Below, piece after piece: positions 40,334 to 50,309 of a stretch of DNA of 64,000 nt. The stretch comes from Pseudomonadota bacterium (lineage in GTDB: Bacteria > Pseudomonadota > Alphaproteobacteria > Sphingomonadales > Sphingomonadaceae): NCBI GenBank assembly GCA_023457895.1, contig JAEXAY010000032.1, positions 38,103 to 102,102 of the forward strand, in the 5' to 3' direction. The translations under genes and the position numbers were made by a program. The notes under the pieces are model-generated. The model was not told the DNA's origin and made no database searches. It saw only the letters and a program-made list of their open reading frames with translations. Numbering within the stretch: the first letter of the stretch is position 1; every line of letters begins with the position of its first letter.

Positions 40334-43300
40334 ATGAACCTGTTAACCACGAAAATTCTGAAAAAGGCACTCCTGGCAATCCTCGCCGCGCACAGCTGTG
40401 CGATCGGCGGCACTGCCCTGCGTGCTCAGAATATGGTGCGTAACATCGCCAGCGCACAGTGGGAGGTGCAGGGCCGACAGGTTACTGTTCGCTCGAACGA
40501 GGTCGCCATCCAGACCGTTGCGCCTATAGTGCGTCCCGAAATTTCCACTTATCGTTTTGGCACTGGCCCAGGCAGCATCACCGCTCCGCTCGCTCCGACA
40601 CAATGCACTGGCGTTACGGGCCCGCAGGTTTTGACGCCGCGCGGAGCATTTGCCGATGTGACCACCAACCCGGCTTCTCTTCGTCCGGAAACAGCATTTG
40701 TCGCTGGCGAACCGGTGGTGTTCGGAATCATCGCTGCTACTGCGAACAAAGACGTAGCGGTCATCGAAACGCTCGACGTACTGGTCACCACTGCCAACGG
40801 CGATCGTGAAATGGTCACCCTTACGGAAAATGCAGCCAATGGCGGCCAGTTCTTCGGCATGCTCAATACCCGCCGCATTCCCCCGGCTTTGCAGCGCGGT
40901 GACTGCACGCTTTCCGTGCAGCCGGGTACGACAATATCGCTGACCGTAACAAGTACCTCCGATGCATCGCTGACCGCCACCGCGAACATCAGCTTCATGG
41001 TCGACCCCTATGGCGTCACCTTCGATAGCGGTGATGGCACCCCCGTAACCGGGACGACGATTGCACTGGTGGATGCAGCGACCGGGCAGCCTGCGGCCGT
41101 CTATGGAGACGATGGCGTGTCGCGTTACCCCAGCACCATCGTGACGGGTCAAACGGTAACCGACTCGTCGGGCGCTGTTTACACGTTTCCGGAAGGCGAC
41201 TACCGCTTCCCCTTCGTCGCACCCGGCAGCTATCGTCTGGTCGTTACGCCGCCCGCGCCTTTTACTGCCCCGTCCCATGCAACGCCCGGCGAACTGGCCG
41301 ACTTTCGCCGCGCCGATAACGGTGACCCTTATGAGATAAGCAACGGCTCCTATGGGCAAATCTTTGTGCTTAACAACCCCGCTCCGGTTCGCATCGACAT
41401 TCCGCTCGACCGCCCCGGTTTGCCGTTGACGATTCGCAAGACCGCTTCGACCACGACTGCGGTTCCGGGCGACGTCGTGCAGTATCGTATCACTGTCACC
41501 AACGCGGATGCGCGCCGCTCGACCGGCCAGATCACCATCAGCGATGATCTGCCCCAGTCCATGCGTTTACGCGCAAACAGCGTGCGCTTTAACGGAACGC
41601 CGGTCACGTCGACCGTCAGCGCTGATGGCCGCCAATTCAAGGTAGTAGTTCCCGCTTTACCGGCGGGTCAGTCGGGGCTGCTCACCTATCTGGCGCAAGT
41701 TCGCCACGATGCGCTCGTCGGCGATGCGATCAACCTTGCATCCGCGAGGGACAATCGTGGCAGCATGTCCAATCCCGCCGATGCCGCAATCCGTATCGTC
41801 CGGGATGAAATCAGCGAAAAGCTGACAATCATCGGGCGCATAAGTGAAGGTGGCTGCACCATCGACCCTTCCAAATCGGCAGGCATAGCTGGCGTGCGCG
41901 TCATGCTTCAAGATGGCGCCTATACGGTGACCGACAGCGAAGGCCGCTATCATTTCGAAGGTGTTCATCCGGGGCTCCACGTCGTTCAGATTGATCCGTC
42001 TACCCTGCCTCTTGATCGGGAAGCCGTTGACTGTGCGAAGAATACACGTTCGGCGGGCAATGCCATCTCGCGCTTTGTTGAAGGACGCGGCGGTGACCTC
42101 AAGCGAGCCGACTTCCGCGCGGTCGCCAGGGCGCCGCGCGAAGCCGCCATAGAAACCGCACCCACGCGCGATAAACCAGCGAGCGATCCCGAAGCTGCGG
42201 GTGCTAATCGCGACTGGTTCTCCGGGCAAAGTGCCGGCGTGGAATGGCTCTTCCCCGAGCCAGATCATAACCCGCGTACCAAGGCCGTTCGCGTTGCCAT
42301 CAAACATCTGCCGTCACAGCGCGTTGAGCTTTTCGTCAACGGCAAGGCAGTGCCGCCGGTGGCCTTTGACGGCAGCCGCAAGTCCGCCGACAACAGCTTC
42401 GCCGTGAGCCTGTGGCGAGGTATCGAGATTGGCGACAACGAGACAAAAATGAGCACGCGGATACTCGATGCAAATGGAGCGCTCGTGCAAGAGCTTTCAC
42501 GCACCGTATACTACAGCGTTGCGCCGATGCACGCCCAGTTGGTCCGCGAAAAATCGTTGCTTGTTGCGGATGGTGTAACACGCCCCGTCATTGCCGTGCG
42601 CCTCACGGACCGCTCCGGACGCCCGGCCAAGCATAACTTGGTCGGGGATTACTCGGTCCCTGCTCCCTATTATCCGGCGATTGAAGCCGATACACAGCAG
42701 GCCCGTCAAATTTCAGGCCTGGAGCGTGCGCGGGCGGTATGGCACGTCGAAGGAGACGATGGCATCGCCTATATCGAACTGGAGCCGACCACCGCGTCCG
42801 GCTCTCTGCCGGTCACCTTCAATTTCAAGGATGGGGAAGTTAGCCGCACTCAGACCGTCGACATGTGGCTTGACCCAGGCAATCGTCCGTGGACCGTGGT
42901 TGGTTTTGCCGCCGGCACCGTTGGTTACAATACACTGGACGACCGGATGGAAGCGCTCGCCGGCAAGGTCGATGACCTCAATACTGACGCGCGCCTCGCA
43001 CTCTATGCCAAGGGCCGGGTCCAGGGCAAATGGCTGATGACGCTCGCTTATGACAGCGACAAGGATACCAGCAACAAGCGCCTCCAAGGCGTTATCAATC
43101 CCAGCGCGTACTACACCATCTATGCAGGCAAGTCGCAAACCCGTTATGACGCGGCATCGGTGCGCAAATTGTACCTGCGTCTCGAGCGCCCGCAATTCTA
43201 TGCGCTGTTTGGCGACTATGACACCAATATGGGAGAAACCCAGTTCACCAGTTATCAGCGCGCGCTGAATGGTGCCAAGGCCGAGTATCGCGGCAGGAAT

Positions 43301-45424
43301 GTCGCCGTCAGCGCCTTCGCTGCCGATACGCCCTTCCGCTCGAACCGTGAGGAAATACAGGGTTCAGGCCTGTCGGGTCCCTATCCGCTTGCCCGACGCG
43401 ATATTCTTGCCAACAGCGAACGCATCACCATCGAAACGCGCGACCGTCTCCACAGCGAACGAATTGTGCAGGAAGTCGTGATGATGCGCCATGTCGATTA
43501 TGACATCGACTATCGCGCCGGGACGCTGCGTTTCCGTGCGCCGGTGCTCAGCCGTGACAGCGACCTAAACCCGCAATTCATTGTCGCAACCTATGAAGTC
43601 GATGGTGTAGGCAACCGCGCCTTGAATGCTGGCGGGCGGGCGAGCTGGACCAGCGACGACGAAAAACTGCGCATCGGCGCGAGTGCGATCCATGATGAAA
43701 ACGACATGGCCAAAACCAATCTGGGCGGTGTTGACGTACGTTATCGCCCCAATGTCTCGACCGAAGTGCGGGCAGAATTCGCTCTCAGCGATGCAACCGG
43801 GAAGGCCAGCGGAACTGACGATAATCGTGCCACCGCCTGGCTGATCGAAGCGGAACATCATAGCCGCCAGTTCGACATGCTGGCTTATGTGCGTGAACGC
43901 GAATCCGGCTTTGGCGTGGGCCAGCTCAACCGCTCGGAAGATGCGACCCGCAAGTTTGGCTTTGATGGCCGTGTCCGCATCAACCCCGATTTCTCCCTCG
44001 CCGCGAGCGGGTGGCAGGAAGACTTCCTCGACACCGGTATGCAGCGCCGTGCTGGCCGCCTGCTCGGCGAATATCGCCGCGGCGGCAGCAGCCTGCGTGC
44101 CGGACTGACCTACGCCCGCGACCGTATTGCCGACGGCAGCATCCGGGAATCGACGCTGGTCCAGATCGGGGGTAGCCAGCGCTTGCTCGACAACAAGCTC
44201 GAGCTCGATGCCCAGACCGAGTTCGCCCTCGGCGGCAAGGATGACAGTATCGACTTCCCGGCCCGTCACCGGATCGGCGCTCGTTATGCGGTATCGCAGG
44301 ACGTGAACCTCGTTGCGAGCTATGAGATCGCCAAAGGCGACAGCGTCAAAGCGCGCACCTTCCGTGCCGGTTTTGACCTCAAGCCATGGGCCGGCGCGCG
44401 CTTTACCGCCAGCGGAAATCAGCAGAATATCCAGGAATATGGTCCGCGCACCTATGCCGCGTTCGGCCTCGCGCAGAGCGTCCAGCTGTCCAAGGAACTG
44501 ACCGCCGACTTCACGATTGATGCTAACAAGACGCTGAACGGTTTTGACAGCGCCGCCGTGATGAACCCCGATCATCCCGTTGCGTCCGGCGGCCATCTGG
44601 GCGCCAACGGCCTCATTGCCGAAGATTTCATCGCCGTAACAGCTGGCGCAACCTATCGCACCGAACGCTGGACCATGACCGGACGCGCTGAATATCGTAA
44701 CGGCGAGGAAACCGACCGGTACGGCTTGACCATCGGTACATTGCGCCGAATCGGCGAGGGACGCAATGTGGGGGCGATGTTCACCTTCGCCCGTGCCGAA
44801 GCCAAGGATGGAGGGCCATCAACGCAGGCGACGAACTTGCAGATGTCCTGGGCCAATCGACCGGAACGGAGCCGCTGGTCGTGGCTGAACAAGCTCGAAC
44901 TGCGCGAAGACAAGGTGTGGAATGCCATCGCCGGCGCACCCGGCCCGATTGGCGGACCTAACCTCCTTGTCGATGGCGACCATCGTTCACGCCGGATCGT
45001 CAACAGCCTCAGCGTCAATCTGACGCCGATCGACGAACGCGATATGTACGGCAGCATCGAACGCGGCGAATACAGCTTTTTCTGGGGTGCCCGCTATGTA
45101 TCCGACAGGTTCGGAACGGATGACATTGAAGGCTTCTCCAATCTTTTCGGCGCAGACTTGCGGTTCGATGTCAGCAACATGATTGAAATCGGAGCAGCGG
45201 GTACGGTGCGGATGGCCGGTTGGGGCGATCAGGCTACTTTCTCGGGCGGCCCCGCCGTGGGCATTACCCCGTTCAAGAATGCATGGCTATCGCTTGGGTA
45301 TAACTTTACTGGTTATCGCGATCAGGATTTTGAAGATGCGCGTTATACCCGTAGCGGCGCTTACGCGACATTCCGTCTCAAGCTCGACCAGAGCAGCCTT
45401 GCCGGGCTCGGCTTCAACCAGTGA
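40334..45424 (+). CDS. Very large predicted outer-membrane protein with DUF11 and carboxypeptidase-regulatory-like domains (cluster gene 4)
   Basis: About 1,696 residues. A signal peptide (LLAILAAHSCAIGGTALRAQ) is followed by several beta-rich domains. A DUF11 domain lies near residues 363-470 (PGDVVQYRITVTNADARRST). A CarboxypepD_reg-like fold lies near 500-550 (GVRVMLQDGAYTVTDSEGRY followed by HFEGVHPG). From about residue 850 to the end the sequence alternates like a beta-barrel, with many short Tyr/Arg strands, ending LKLDQSSLAGLGFNQ. The start has no clear Shine-Dalgarno; TTG 40328 is an alternative. The barrel could anchor or export the smaller DUF11 proteins. Family-level function is unknown. 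Confidence 0.7.
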   Translation: MNLLTTKILKKALLAILAAHSCAIGGTALRAQNMVRNIASAQWEVQGRQVTVRSNEVAIQTVAPIVRPEISTYRFGTGPGSITAPLAPTQCTGVTGPQVLTPRGAFADVTTNPASLRPETAFVAGEPVVFGIIAATANKDVAVIETLDVLVTTANGDREMVTLTENAANGGQFFGMLNTRRIPPALQRGDCTLSVQPGTTISLTVTSTSDASLTATANISFMVDPYGVTFDSGDGTPVTGTTIALVDAATGQPAAVYGDDGVSRYPSTIVTGQTVTDSSGAVYTFPEGDYRFPFVAPGSYRLVVTPPAPFTAPSHATPGELADFRRADNGDPYEISNGSYGQIFVLNNPAPVRIDIPLDRPGLPLTIRKTASTTTAVPGDVVQYRITVTNADARRSTGQITISDDLPQSMRLRANSVRFNGTPVTSTVSADGRQFKVVVPALPAGQSGLLTYLAQVRHDALVGDAINLASARDNRGSMSNPADAAIRIVRDEISEKLTIIGRISEGGCTIDPSKSAGIAGVRVMLQDGAYTVTDSEGRYHFEGVHPGLHVVQIDPSTLPLDREAVDCAKNTRSAGNAISRFVEGRGGDLKRADFRAVARAPREAAIETAPTRDKPASDPEAAGANRDWFSGQSAGVEWLFPEPDHNPRTKAVRVAIKHLPSQRVELFVNGKAVPPVAFDGSRKSADNSFAVSLWRGIEIGDNETKMSTRILDANGALVQELSRTVYYSVAPMHAQLVREKSLLVADGVTRPVIAVRLTDRSGRPAKHNLVGDYSVPAPYYPAIEADTQQARQISGLERARAVWHVEGDDGIAYIELEPTTASGSLPVTFNFKDGEVSRTQTVDMWLDPGNRPWTVVGFAAGTVGYNTLDDRMEALAGKVDDLNTDARLALYAKGRVQGKWLMTLAYDSDKDTSNKRLQGVINPSAYYTIYAGKSQTRYDAASVRKLYLRLERPQFYALFGDYDTNMGETQFTSYQRALNGAKAEYRGRNVAVSAFAADTPFRSNREEIQGSGLSGPYPLARRDILANSERITIETRDRLHSERIVQEVVMMRHVDYDIDYRAGTLRFRAPVLSRDSDLNPQFIVATYEVDGVGNRALNAGGRASWTSDDEKLRIGASAIHDENDMAKTNLGGVDVRYRPNVSTEVRAEFALSDATGKASGTDDNRATAWLIEAEHHSRQFDMLAYVRERESGFGVGQLNRSEDATRKFGFDGRVRINPDFSLAASGWQEDFLDTGMQRRAGRLLGEYRRGGSSLRAGLTYARDRIADGSIRESTLVQIGGSQRLLDNKLELDAQTEFALGGKDDSIDFPARHRIGARYAVSQDVNLVASYEIAKGDSVKARTFRAGFDLKPWAGARFTASGNQQNIQEYGPRTYAAFGLAQSVQLSKELTADFTIDANKTLNGFDSAAVMNPDHPVASGGHLGANGLIAEDFIAVTAGATYRTERWTMTGRAEYRNGEETDRYGLTIGTLRRIGEGRNVGAMFTFARAEAKDGGPSTQATNLQMSWANRPERSRWSWLNKLELREDKVWNAIAGAPGPIGGPNLLVDGDHRSRRIVNSLSVNLTPIDERDMYGSIERGEYSFFWGARYVSDRFGTDDIEGFSNLFGADLRFDVSNMIEIGAAGTVRMAGWGDQATFSGGPAVGITPFKNAWLSLGYNFTGYRDQDFEDARYTRSGAYATFRLKLDQSSLAGLGFNQ

Positions 45425-45460
45425 AATAAACCCCCGTTCATCAAGAGAACGGGGTTTATT
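45425..45460. terminator. Bidirectional rho-independent terminator
   Basis: AATAAACCCCCGTTC pairs with GAACGGGGTTTATT with one bulged C, around a short loop. The A/T-rich base of the stem supplies a U-tract on both strands. It separates the convergent DUF11 cluster and bkd operon. Confidence 0.85.
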
Positions 45461-45470
45461 ATGCGCCAGT

Positions 45471-46778
45471 TTAGTCGGCAAACAACAAGACCGGCGTTTC
45501 CAGTATCTTCTTCAAAGCCTGAATATAGCTGGCCGCATCCCAGCCATCGACAACCCTGTGGTCGCAGCTGATCGAAATGTTCATGAGCTTCGCCCGGACG
45601 ATGTCGTCCCCTTGAAAGATCGGACGTTCGACGATCTTGTTGGGTCCGATGATCGCAACCTCGGGGCGGTTGATCACCGGGGTCGTCGCAATGCCTCCAA
45701 GCGGGCCCAGCGAAGTGATGGTGAGCGTCGATCCGCTCAGCTCCTCGCTCTTTGCCTTGCCCGAGCGCGCAGCATCAGCCAGACGACTGATCTCGCTAGC
45801 CAGTTGCCAGATATTCTTTGCCTGTGCGTCGCGGATCACGGGCACCATCAGGCCTGCGTCAGTCTGGGTTGCCATCCCGAGGTGTACGGCACCATAGCGG
45901 GTGACTATCCCGGCCTCGTCGTCGAAACGGGCGTTGATCATCGGAAATTCGGGAATGGTCTTGCAGATTGCGGCGATCAGAAGCGGCAACATGGTCAGTT
46001 TTGGCCGCTCGCCACGATTGGCGTTGAGGTCCGTGCGCATCGCTTCAAGCGCGGTCACATCGACCTCATCGACGTAGGTGAAATGCGGAATATGGCGCTT
46101 CGATGCGGCCATATTGTCAGCGATGCGGCGACGCATTCCGATAACCTTGATCGCCTCATCCGCCCGGGCTGGGGCCGACGGCCGATAGCCCTGCCCGCTC
46201 CCATAGGCAATGAAGGCATCGAGGTCGCTGTGACGGACGCGGCCGTCAGCGGCCGGCCTGACCTGCGCCAAGTCGATATGGAGTTCTTTCGCCCGTTGAC
46301 GCACTGCGGGCGAGGCAAGAACCTTGGGCCGCACATCGAGAGCCGTGTTCATATCCGCACCCGCATCGTGCGCCAGTTCCGGATGCCCTTTCGGTTCATC
46401 GGCTGTGACGTGTGCATCGTCGGCCACCTCAACACCCGGATTTTCAGCTTCGAGCGTGGCCTCGCTCATCGGACCCGGCGCCCCGATATCCTCATGCGCG
46501 GGTTCGGTCTCTTCGGCTTCTTCGCTGCCGAGTTCGCCTTCGGTCTCGATCACGATCAGCATTGATCCGATCGCGATGACGTCGCCGACATCACCCGCAA
46601 TCTCCAGCACCGTGCCAGATACAGGCGCTTCCATTTCGACCGTTGCCTTGTCTGTCATCATGTCGGCAATCTGCTGATCTTCCTCGACACGGTCGCCGAC
46701 CTTGACGTGCCAGGCAACGATTTCCGCCTCGGCAATGCCTTCGCCAATGTCGGGAAGCTTGAAGGTAAAACGGCCCAT
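45471..46778 (-). CDS. 2-oxoacid dehydrogenase complex E2 (branched-chain dihydrolipoamide acyltransferase)
   Basis: A 435-residue E2 protein. One lipoyl domain (1-80) carries the lipoyl Lys in MMTDKATVEMEAPVSG. An acidic linker follows, then a peripheral-subunit-binding domain near residues 150-190 (ASPAVRQRAKELHIDLAQVR). The catalytic domain ends with the active-site motif SCDHRVVDGWDAASYIQ. Together with the upstream E1 genes it transfers acyl groups to CoA, probably from branched-chain 2-oxoacids (Val, Leu, Ile breakdown). The E3 gene is not in this window. Confidence 0.92.
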   Translation of the reverse strand: MGRFTFKLPDIGEGIAEAEIVAWHVKVGDRVEEDQQIADMMTDKATVEMEAPVSGTVLEIAGDVGDVIAIGSMLIVIETEGELGSEEAEETEPAHEDIGAPGPMSEATLEAENPGVEVADDAHVTADEPKGHPELAHDAGADMNTALDVRPKVLASPAVRQRAKELHIDLAQVRPAADGRVRHSDLDAFIAYGSGQGYRPSAPARADEAIKVIGMRRRIADNMAASKRHIPHFTYVDEVDVTALEAMRTDLNANRGERPKLTMLPLLIAAICKTIPEFPMINARFDDEAGIVTRYGAVHLGMATQTDAGLMVPVIRDAQAKNIWQLASEISRLADAARSGKAKSEELSGSTLTITSLGPLGGIATTPVINRPEVAIIGPNKIVERPIFQGDDIVRAKLMNISISCDHRVVDGWDAASYIQALKKILETPVLLFAD

Positions 46779-46782
46779 GGGA

Positions 46783-47814
46783 TCAGTCCTTCATTATTTT
46801 TTCGATGGCCTGGCCGATACGGATCGGCCCGGGGAAATATGCCCATTCAAGGCTGTGTGGATAGGGCGTGTCAAAACCTGTCACCCGCTCGACCGGCGCT
46901 TCAAGGTGGTAGAAGCAGCGTTCCTGTACCAAGGCCGCCAGCTCGGCCCCGAACCCGCTGGTCCGCGTCGCTTCATGCACGACGAGGCAGCGCCCGGTCT
47001 TTTCAACCGACGCTTCGATCGCATCAATATCGAGCGGCATCAGGGTACGCAGGTCGATGATTTCCGCGTCGACTTCCATTTCCTCGACGACAGTGCGCAC
47101 GACATGAACCATCGTGCCATAGCAGAGTATGGTGAGCCCGTCGCCTTCACGCACCAGATTGGCCTTGCCAAGTTCGATGCGGTAATAGCCGCCCGGCACT
47201 TCAGCCTCGGCAAACTTTGCCCAAGCCTCGACGGGCCGGTCATAATAGCCCGAAAACGGACCGTTATAGATGCGCTTGGGTTCGAAGAAGAGAACCGGGT
47301 CATTATCTTCGATCGCCGCGATCAGGAGGCCCTTTGCATCATAAGGCGTCGACGGCACGACGGTCTTGAGCCCGCTGACATGGGTGAATATCCCTTCGGG
47401 CGACTGGCTATGGGTCTGACCGCCGAAAATACCGCCGCCGAAAGGCGACCGCACCGTCAGCGGCGCAATGAAATCCGCCGCCGAACGGTAACGGATACGG
47501 GCCGCCTCGCTCACCAACTGGTCAAGCGCCGGATAGATATAATCGGCGAACTGGATTTCCGGAACCGGGCGCAGACCATAGGCGCACATGCCGATGGCGA
47601 CGCCGATAATGCCACATTCCGTGATCGGCGTATCGAACACGCGGGTCTTGCCATATTTGGCCTGAAGACCGGCTGTCGCGCGGAAAACACCGCCGAAGTA
47701 ACCGACATCTTCACCCAGAATGCAGGTATTAGCGTCTCGATCGAGCATGACGTCCATGGCGCTGTTGATCGCCTCGATCATATTCATGCGGCTGGTCGCG
47801 GGAGTATCGCTCAT
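46783..47814 (-). CDS. 2-oxoacid dehydrogenase E1 beta subunit (branched-chain type)
   Basis: A 343-residue transketolase-like beta subunit. Typical stretches are MNMIEAINSAMDVMLDRDAN, ILGEDVGYFGGVFRATAGLQ, TPITECGIIGVAIGMCAYGL and the C-terminal HSLEWAYFPGPIRIGQAIEK. The GGVFRATAGL region is the branched-chain form. The start at 47814 overlaps the E1-alpha stop by ATGA, and E2 begins 4 nt after its end. Confidence 0.93.
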   Translation of the reverse strand: MSDTPATSRMNMIEAINSAMDVMLDRDANTCILGEDVGYFGGVFRATAGLQAKYGKTRVFDTPITECGIIGVAIGMCAYGLRPVPEIQFADYIYPALDQLVSEAARIRYRSAADFIAPLTVRSPFGGGIFGGQTHSQSPEGIFTHVSGLKTVVPSTPYDAKGLLIAAIEDNDPVLFFEPKRIYNGPFSGYYDRPVEAWAKFAEAEVPGGYYRIELGKANLVREGDGLTILCYGTMVHVVRTVVEEMEVDAEIIDLRTLMPLDIDAIEASVEKTGRCLVVHEATRTSGFGAELAALVQERCFYHLEAPVERVTGFDTPYPHSLEWAYFPGPIRIGQAIEKIMKD

Positions 47815-49100
47815 GCCCGCTTCCCCTTCCACTTGATCGCGCGTTCGCCCAGCGCCTGCTCACATTGTTCCTTAAGGTGCCAGGGCATTCCCTCGAACAC
47901 ATCCTCGAACATGGTTTCAAATGGCTGATGCATGCCATGGCCCAATATGCCGTTTTTCTCGGCTTCCTTCCCTGCGGCCTTGACCTGCTCAGCGAGTTCA
48001 AGGTCCATCGCCGCGTGGCGTTCATCATCCCATAGGCCCTCGGCGACGAGATGGGCCTTGAGCCGGGCGATGGGGTCGCCGAGCGGCCACGCGCTGCGTT
48101 CGTCCGCGCTGCGATAGGCGCTGGGATCGTCGGAGGTCGAATGCCCTTCCGCGCGATAGGTAAAATGCTCGATCAGCGTCGGGCCCTGATTGGTCCGCGC
48201 CCGCTCGGCCGCCCATTGCGTCGCGGCGTAAACCGCAAGCGCATCATTGCCATCGATGCGCAGTCCGGCGATGCCATAACCGATGGCGCGCGCTGCAAAA
48301 GTTGTGCGTTCGGCGCCGGCGAATCCCGAGAAGGACGAGATCGCCCACTGGTTGTTGACGACATTGAAGATGACCGGAGCATTATAGACGGTAGCAAAGG
48401 TCAGCGCGCTGTGGAAATCGCCCTCCGCCGTTGAGCCTTCCCCACACCATACAGCAGCGATCCGGGTGTCGCCCTTCGCCGCGCTCGCCATCGCATATCC
48501 CACGGCTTGGGGATATTGCGTCGCGAGATTGCCCGAGATCGAGAAGAAACCATAATCACGGCTCGAATACATGATCGGGAGCTGGCGGCCCTTAAGTGCG
48601 TCTCCCTTGTTCGAATAAATCTGGTTGATCATTTCGACGATGGGGTAGTCGCGGGTGATGAGAATGCCCTGCTGGCGATAGCTCGGGAAGCACATGTCAT
48701 CGCGGTCGAGTGCCATGGTGGCAGCCACTGCAACCGCTTCCTCGCCCGTCGATTTCATGTAGAAACTGGTCTTGCCCTGCCGCTGGGCCCGATACATGCG
48801 ATCATCGAACGCCCGCACCAGCGCCATATAGCGCAGCATCGCGAGCTTCTGTTCAGTCGAAATGCGCGGGTTCCACGGGCCGACCGCCTTGTTATTCTCA
48901 TCCAGCACCCGAACCATCGAATAAGCTAGATCATGGATCTCCGCCGGCTTCACATTCTCCTGGGGCCGCTGAACCGACCCTGCCGCCGGAATTTCGATGT
49001 CGCTGAAGTCCGCTTCATCACCGGGCCGGAAGCGCGGTTCGGGCACATGCAGCGACAAGGGCGGCAGGTTGCTGCGCGGGCGCGTATGCGAATCAGGCAT
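47811..49100 (-). CDS. 2-oxoacid dehydrogenase E1 alpha subunit (branched-chain type)
   Basis: A 429-residue thiamine-diphosphate-binding subunit. The ThDP motif runs from GEGSTAEGDFHSAL to IFNVVNNQWAIS. The phosphorylation-loop-like region TYRAEGHSTSDDPSAYR and the N-terminal extension with LSLHVPEPRFRPGDEADFSD are typical of bacterial BCKDH E1-alpha. The start at 49100 (MPDSHTRP) has AGAGGA 7 nt upstream. It is the first gene of the E1a-E1b-E2 operon, with a good promoter upstream. Confidence 0.93.
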   Translation of the reverse strand: MPDSHTRPRSNLPPLSLHVPEPRFRPGDEADFSDIEIPAAGSVQRPQENVKPAEIHDLAYSMVRVLDENNKAVGPWNPRISTEQKLAMLRYMALVRAFDDRMYRAQRQGKTSFYMKSTGEEAVAVAATMALDRDDMCFPSYRQQGILITRDYPIVEMINQIYSNKGDALKGRQLPIMYSSRDYGFFSISGNLATQYPQAVGYAMASAAKGDTRIAAVWCGEGSTAEGDFHSALTFATVYNAPVIFNVVNNQWAISSFSGFAGAERTTFAARAIGYGIAGLRIDGNDALAVYAATQWAAERARTNQGPTLIEHFTYRAEGHSTSDDPSAYRSADERSAWPLGDPIARLKAHLVAEGLWDDERHAAMDLELAEQVKAAGKEAEKNGILGHGMHQPFETMFEDVFEGMPWHLKEQCEQALGERAIKWKGKRA

Positions 49101-49188
49101 CTGCAATCCTCTCGAGAATGAATGGCTTTTGCCGCGCCATAGCCGGAACCGGCCTGACACACCATTTCGAAAATTTCAATTACGCGAC

Positions 49189-49217
49189 ATATTATTACAA
49201 TTTATTGTCGTATGCAA
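49189..49217 (-). promoter_or_regulatory. Sigma-70-like promoter of the 2-oxoacid dehydrogenase operon
   Basis: On the minus strand TTGCAT (49217-49212) and TAATAT (49194-49189) are spaced by exactly 17 bp of AT-rich DNA, right after the thyA stop. The transcript would start near 49182, about 80 nt before the E1-alpha ATG. Confidence 0.65.
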
Positions 49218-49226
49218 CCGTGCCTT

Positions 49227-50165
49227 TTACACCGCCACCGGCGCCGCGATGTGTGTCTGCGGCTGATAGTCTACCACCTCGAAATCCTCGATTCTGTAAT
49301 CGAAGATCGTTTCGGGCTTGCGTTTGATCAACAGCCGCGGCGCTCCTGCAGGCGTGCGCGACAATTGCTCCTCCACCAATGGCTTGTGATTGAGATAAAG
49401 GTGAACATCGCCGCCATTCCAGATCACCTCATCGGCTTCCAGCCCGGCTTGCTGCGCCAGCATCCGCGTGATCATGGAAAGGCCGAAAATGTTGAAGGCA
49501 AAGCCAAGTCCCAGATCGCAGCTGCGCTGAAACAGCAGGCCGGACAAGCGGTTCCCCGCGACATGGAACTGATATGTCATGTGACAGGGTGGCAGCGCCA
49601 TTCCATCAAGCTCGGCGACATTCCAGCCGGTGAAGATATGACGCCGCGATCCGGGATTTTCCGTAAGACTGCGGACCAGTTCCGCGATCTGATTGATCCC
49701 ATGCTCGGTCCGGACATAATGGCCCTCGGTACCAAGCGGGACATATCGCGGCCAGTTAACCCATTGCGCGCCATAGACCGGCCCCAGATCGCCCCAAGCC
49801 TGTGCGAACGCGTCATCAGCAATGATCCGCGCCTCAAACGCGTCGCGATCAATTTCTTCGCCCGTTTCGCGGCGATAGCGGTGGAGCGGCCAGTCCGTCC
49901 AGATGTGCACGCCCTGTTCGACCAACGGCCTTATATTGGTGTTGCCGGTCAGGAACCACAGCATCTCGCGCGCGGCAACCTTCCAATAAACCCTCTTAGT
50001 CGTAAGCAGCGGGACCGCATCGTCGGCGAGTGAAAAGCGCATGGTCGCGCCAAAGATCGAACGCGTCCCGACACCAGTGCGGTCAATCCGCTCGTCTCCC
50101 TCATTCCAGATGCGGTGCATCAGGTCGAGATATTGCTGCTCATAATGCGAACCGGCTTGAGACAC
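49227..50165 (-). CDS. thyA: Thymidylate synthase
   Basis: A 312-residue folate-dependent enzyme that makes dTMP. The active-site Cys lies in ALPPCHMTYQFHVAGNRLSG, and RSCDLGLGFAFNIFGLSMIT and NGGDVHLYLNHKPLVEEQL are standard. It is the longer form, with an insert of ~50 residues before GDLGPVYGAQWVNWP (around TGEEIDRDAFEARIIADD). The start codon is GTG at 50165. It is followed closely by the bkd promoter. Confidence 0.96.
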   Translation of the reverse strand: MSQAGSHYEQQYLDLMHRIWNEGDERIDRTGVGTRSIFGATMRFSLADDAVPLLTTKRVYWKVAAREMLWFLTGNTNIRPLVEQGVHIWTDWPLHRYRRETGEEIDRDAFEARIIADDAFAQAWGDLGPVYGAQWVNWPRYVPLGTEGHYVRTEHGINQIAELVRSLTENPGSRRHIFTGWNVAELDGMALPPCHMTYQFHVAGNRLSGLLFQRSCDLGLGFAFNIFGLSMITRMLAQQAGLEADEVIWNGGDVHLYLNHKPLVEEQLSRTPAGAPRLLIKRKPETIFDYRIEDFEVVDYQPQTHIAAPVAV

Positions 50166-50309
50166 GAGCGCTGCGAATCCTTATCATTGACCAAAGGCCA
50201 CGCTAGAACCCTATGGCTGCGGCAACAAGAGTGCCCACACTGCCCAAGCCGCTCCGGTTTGAACCTTGTTCGGTTTGGCGTGGTGCCCATAAGCCGGTAT
50301 CCTCCCAGC

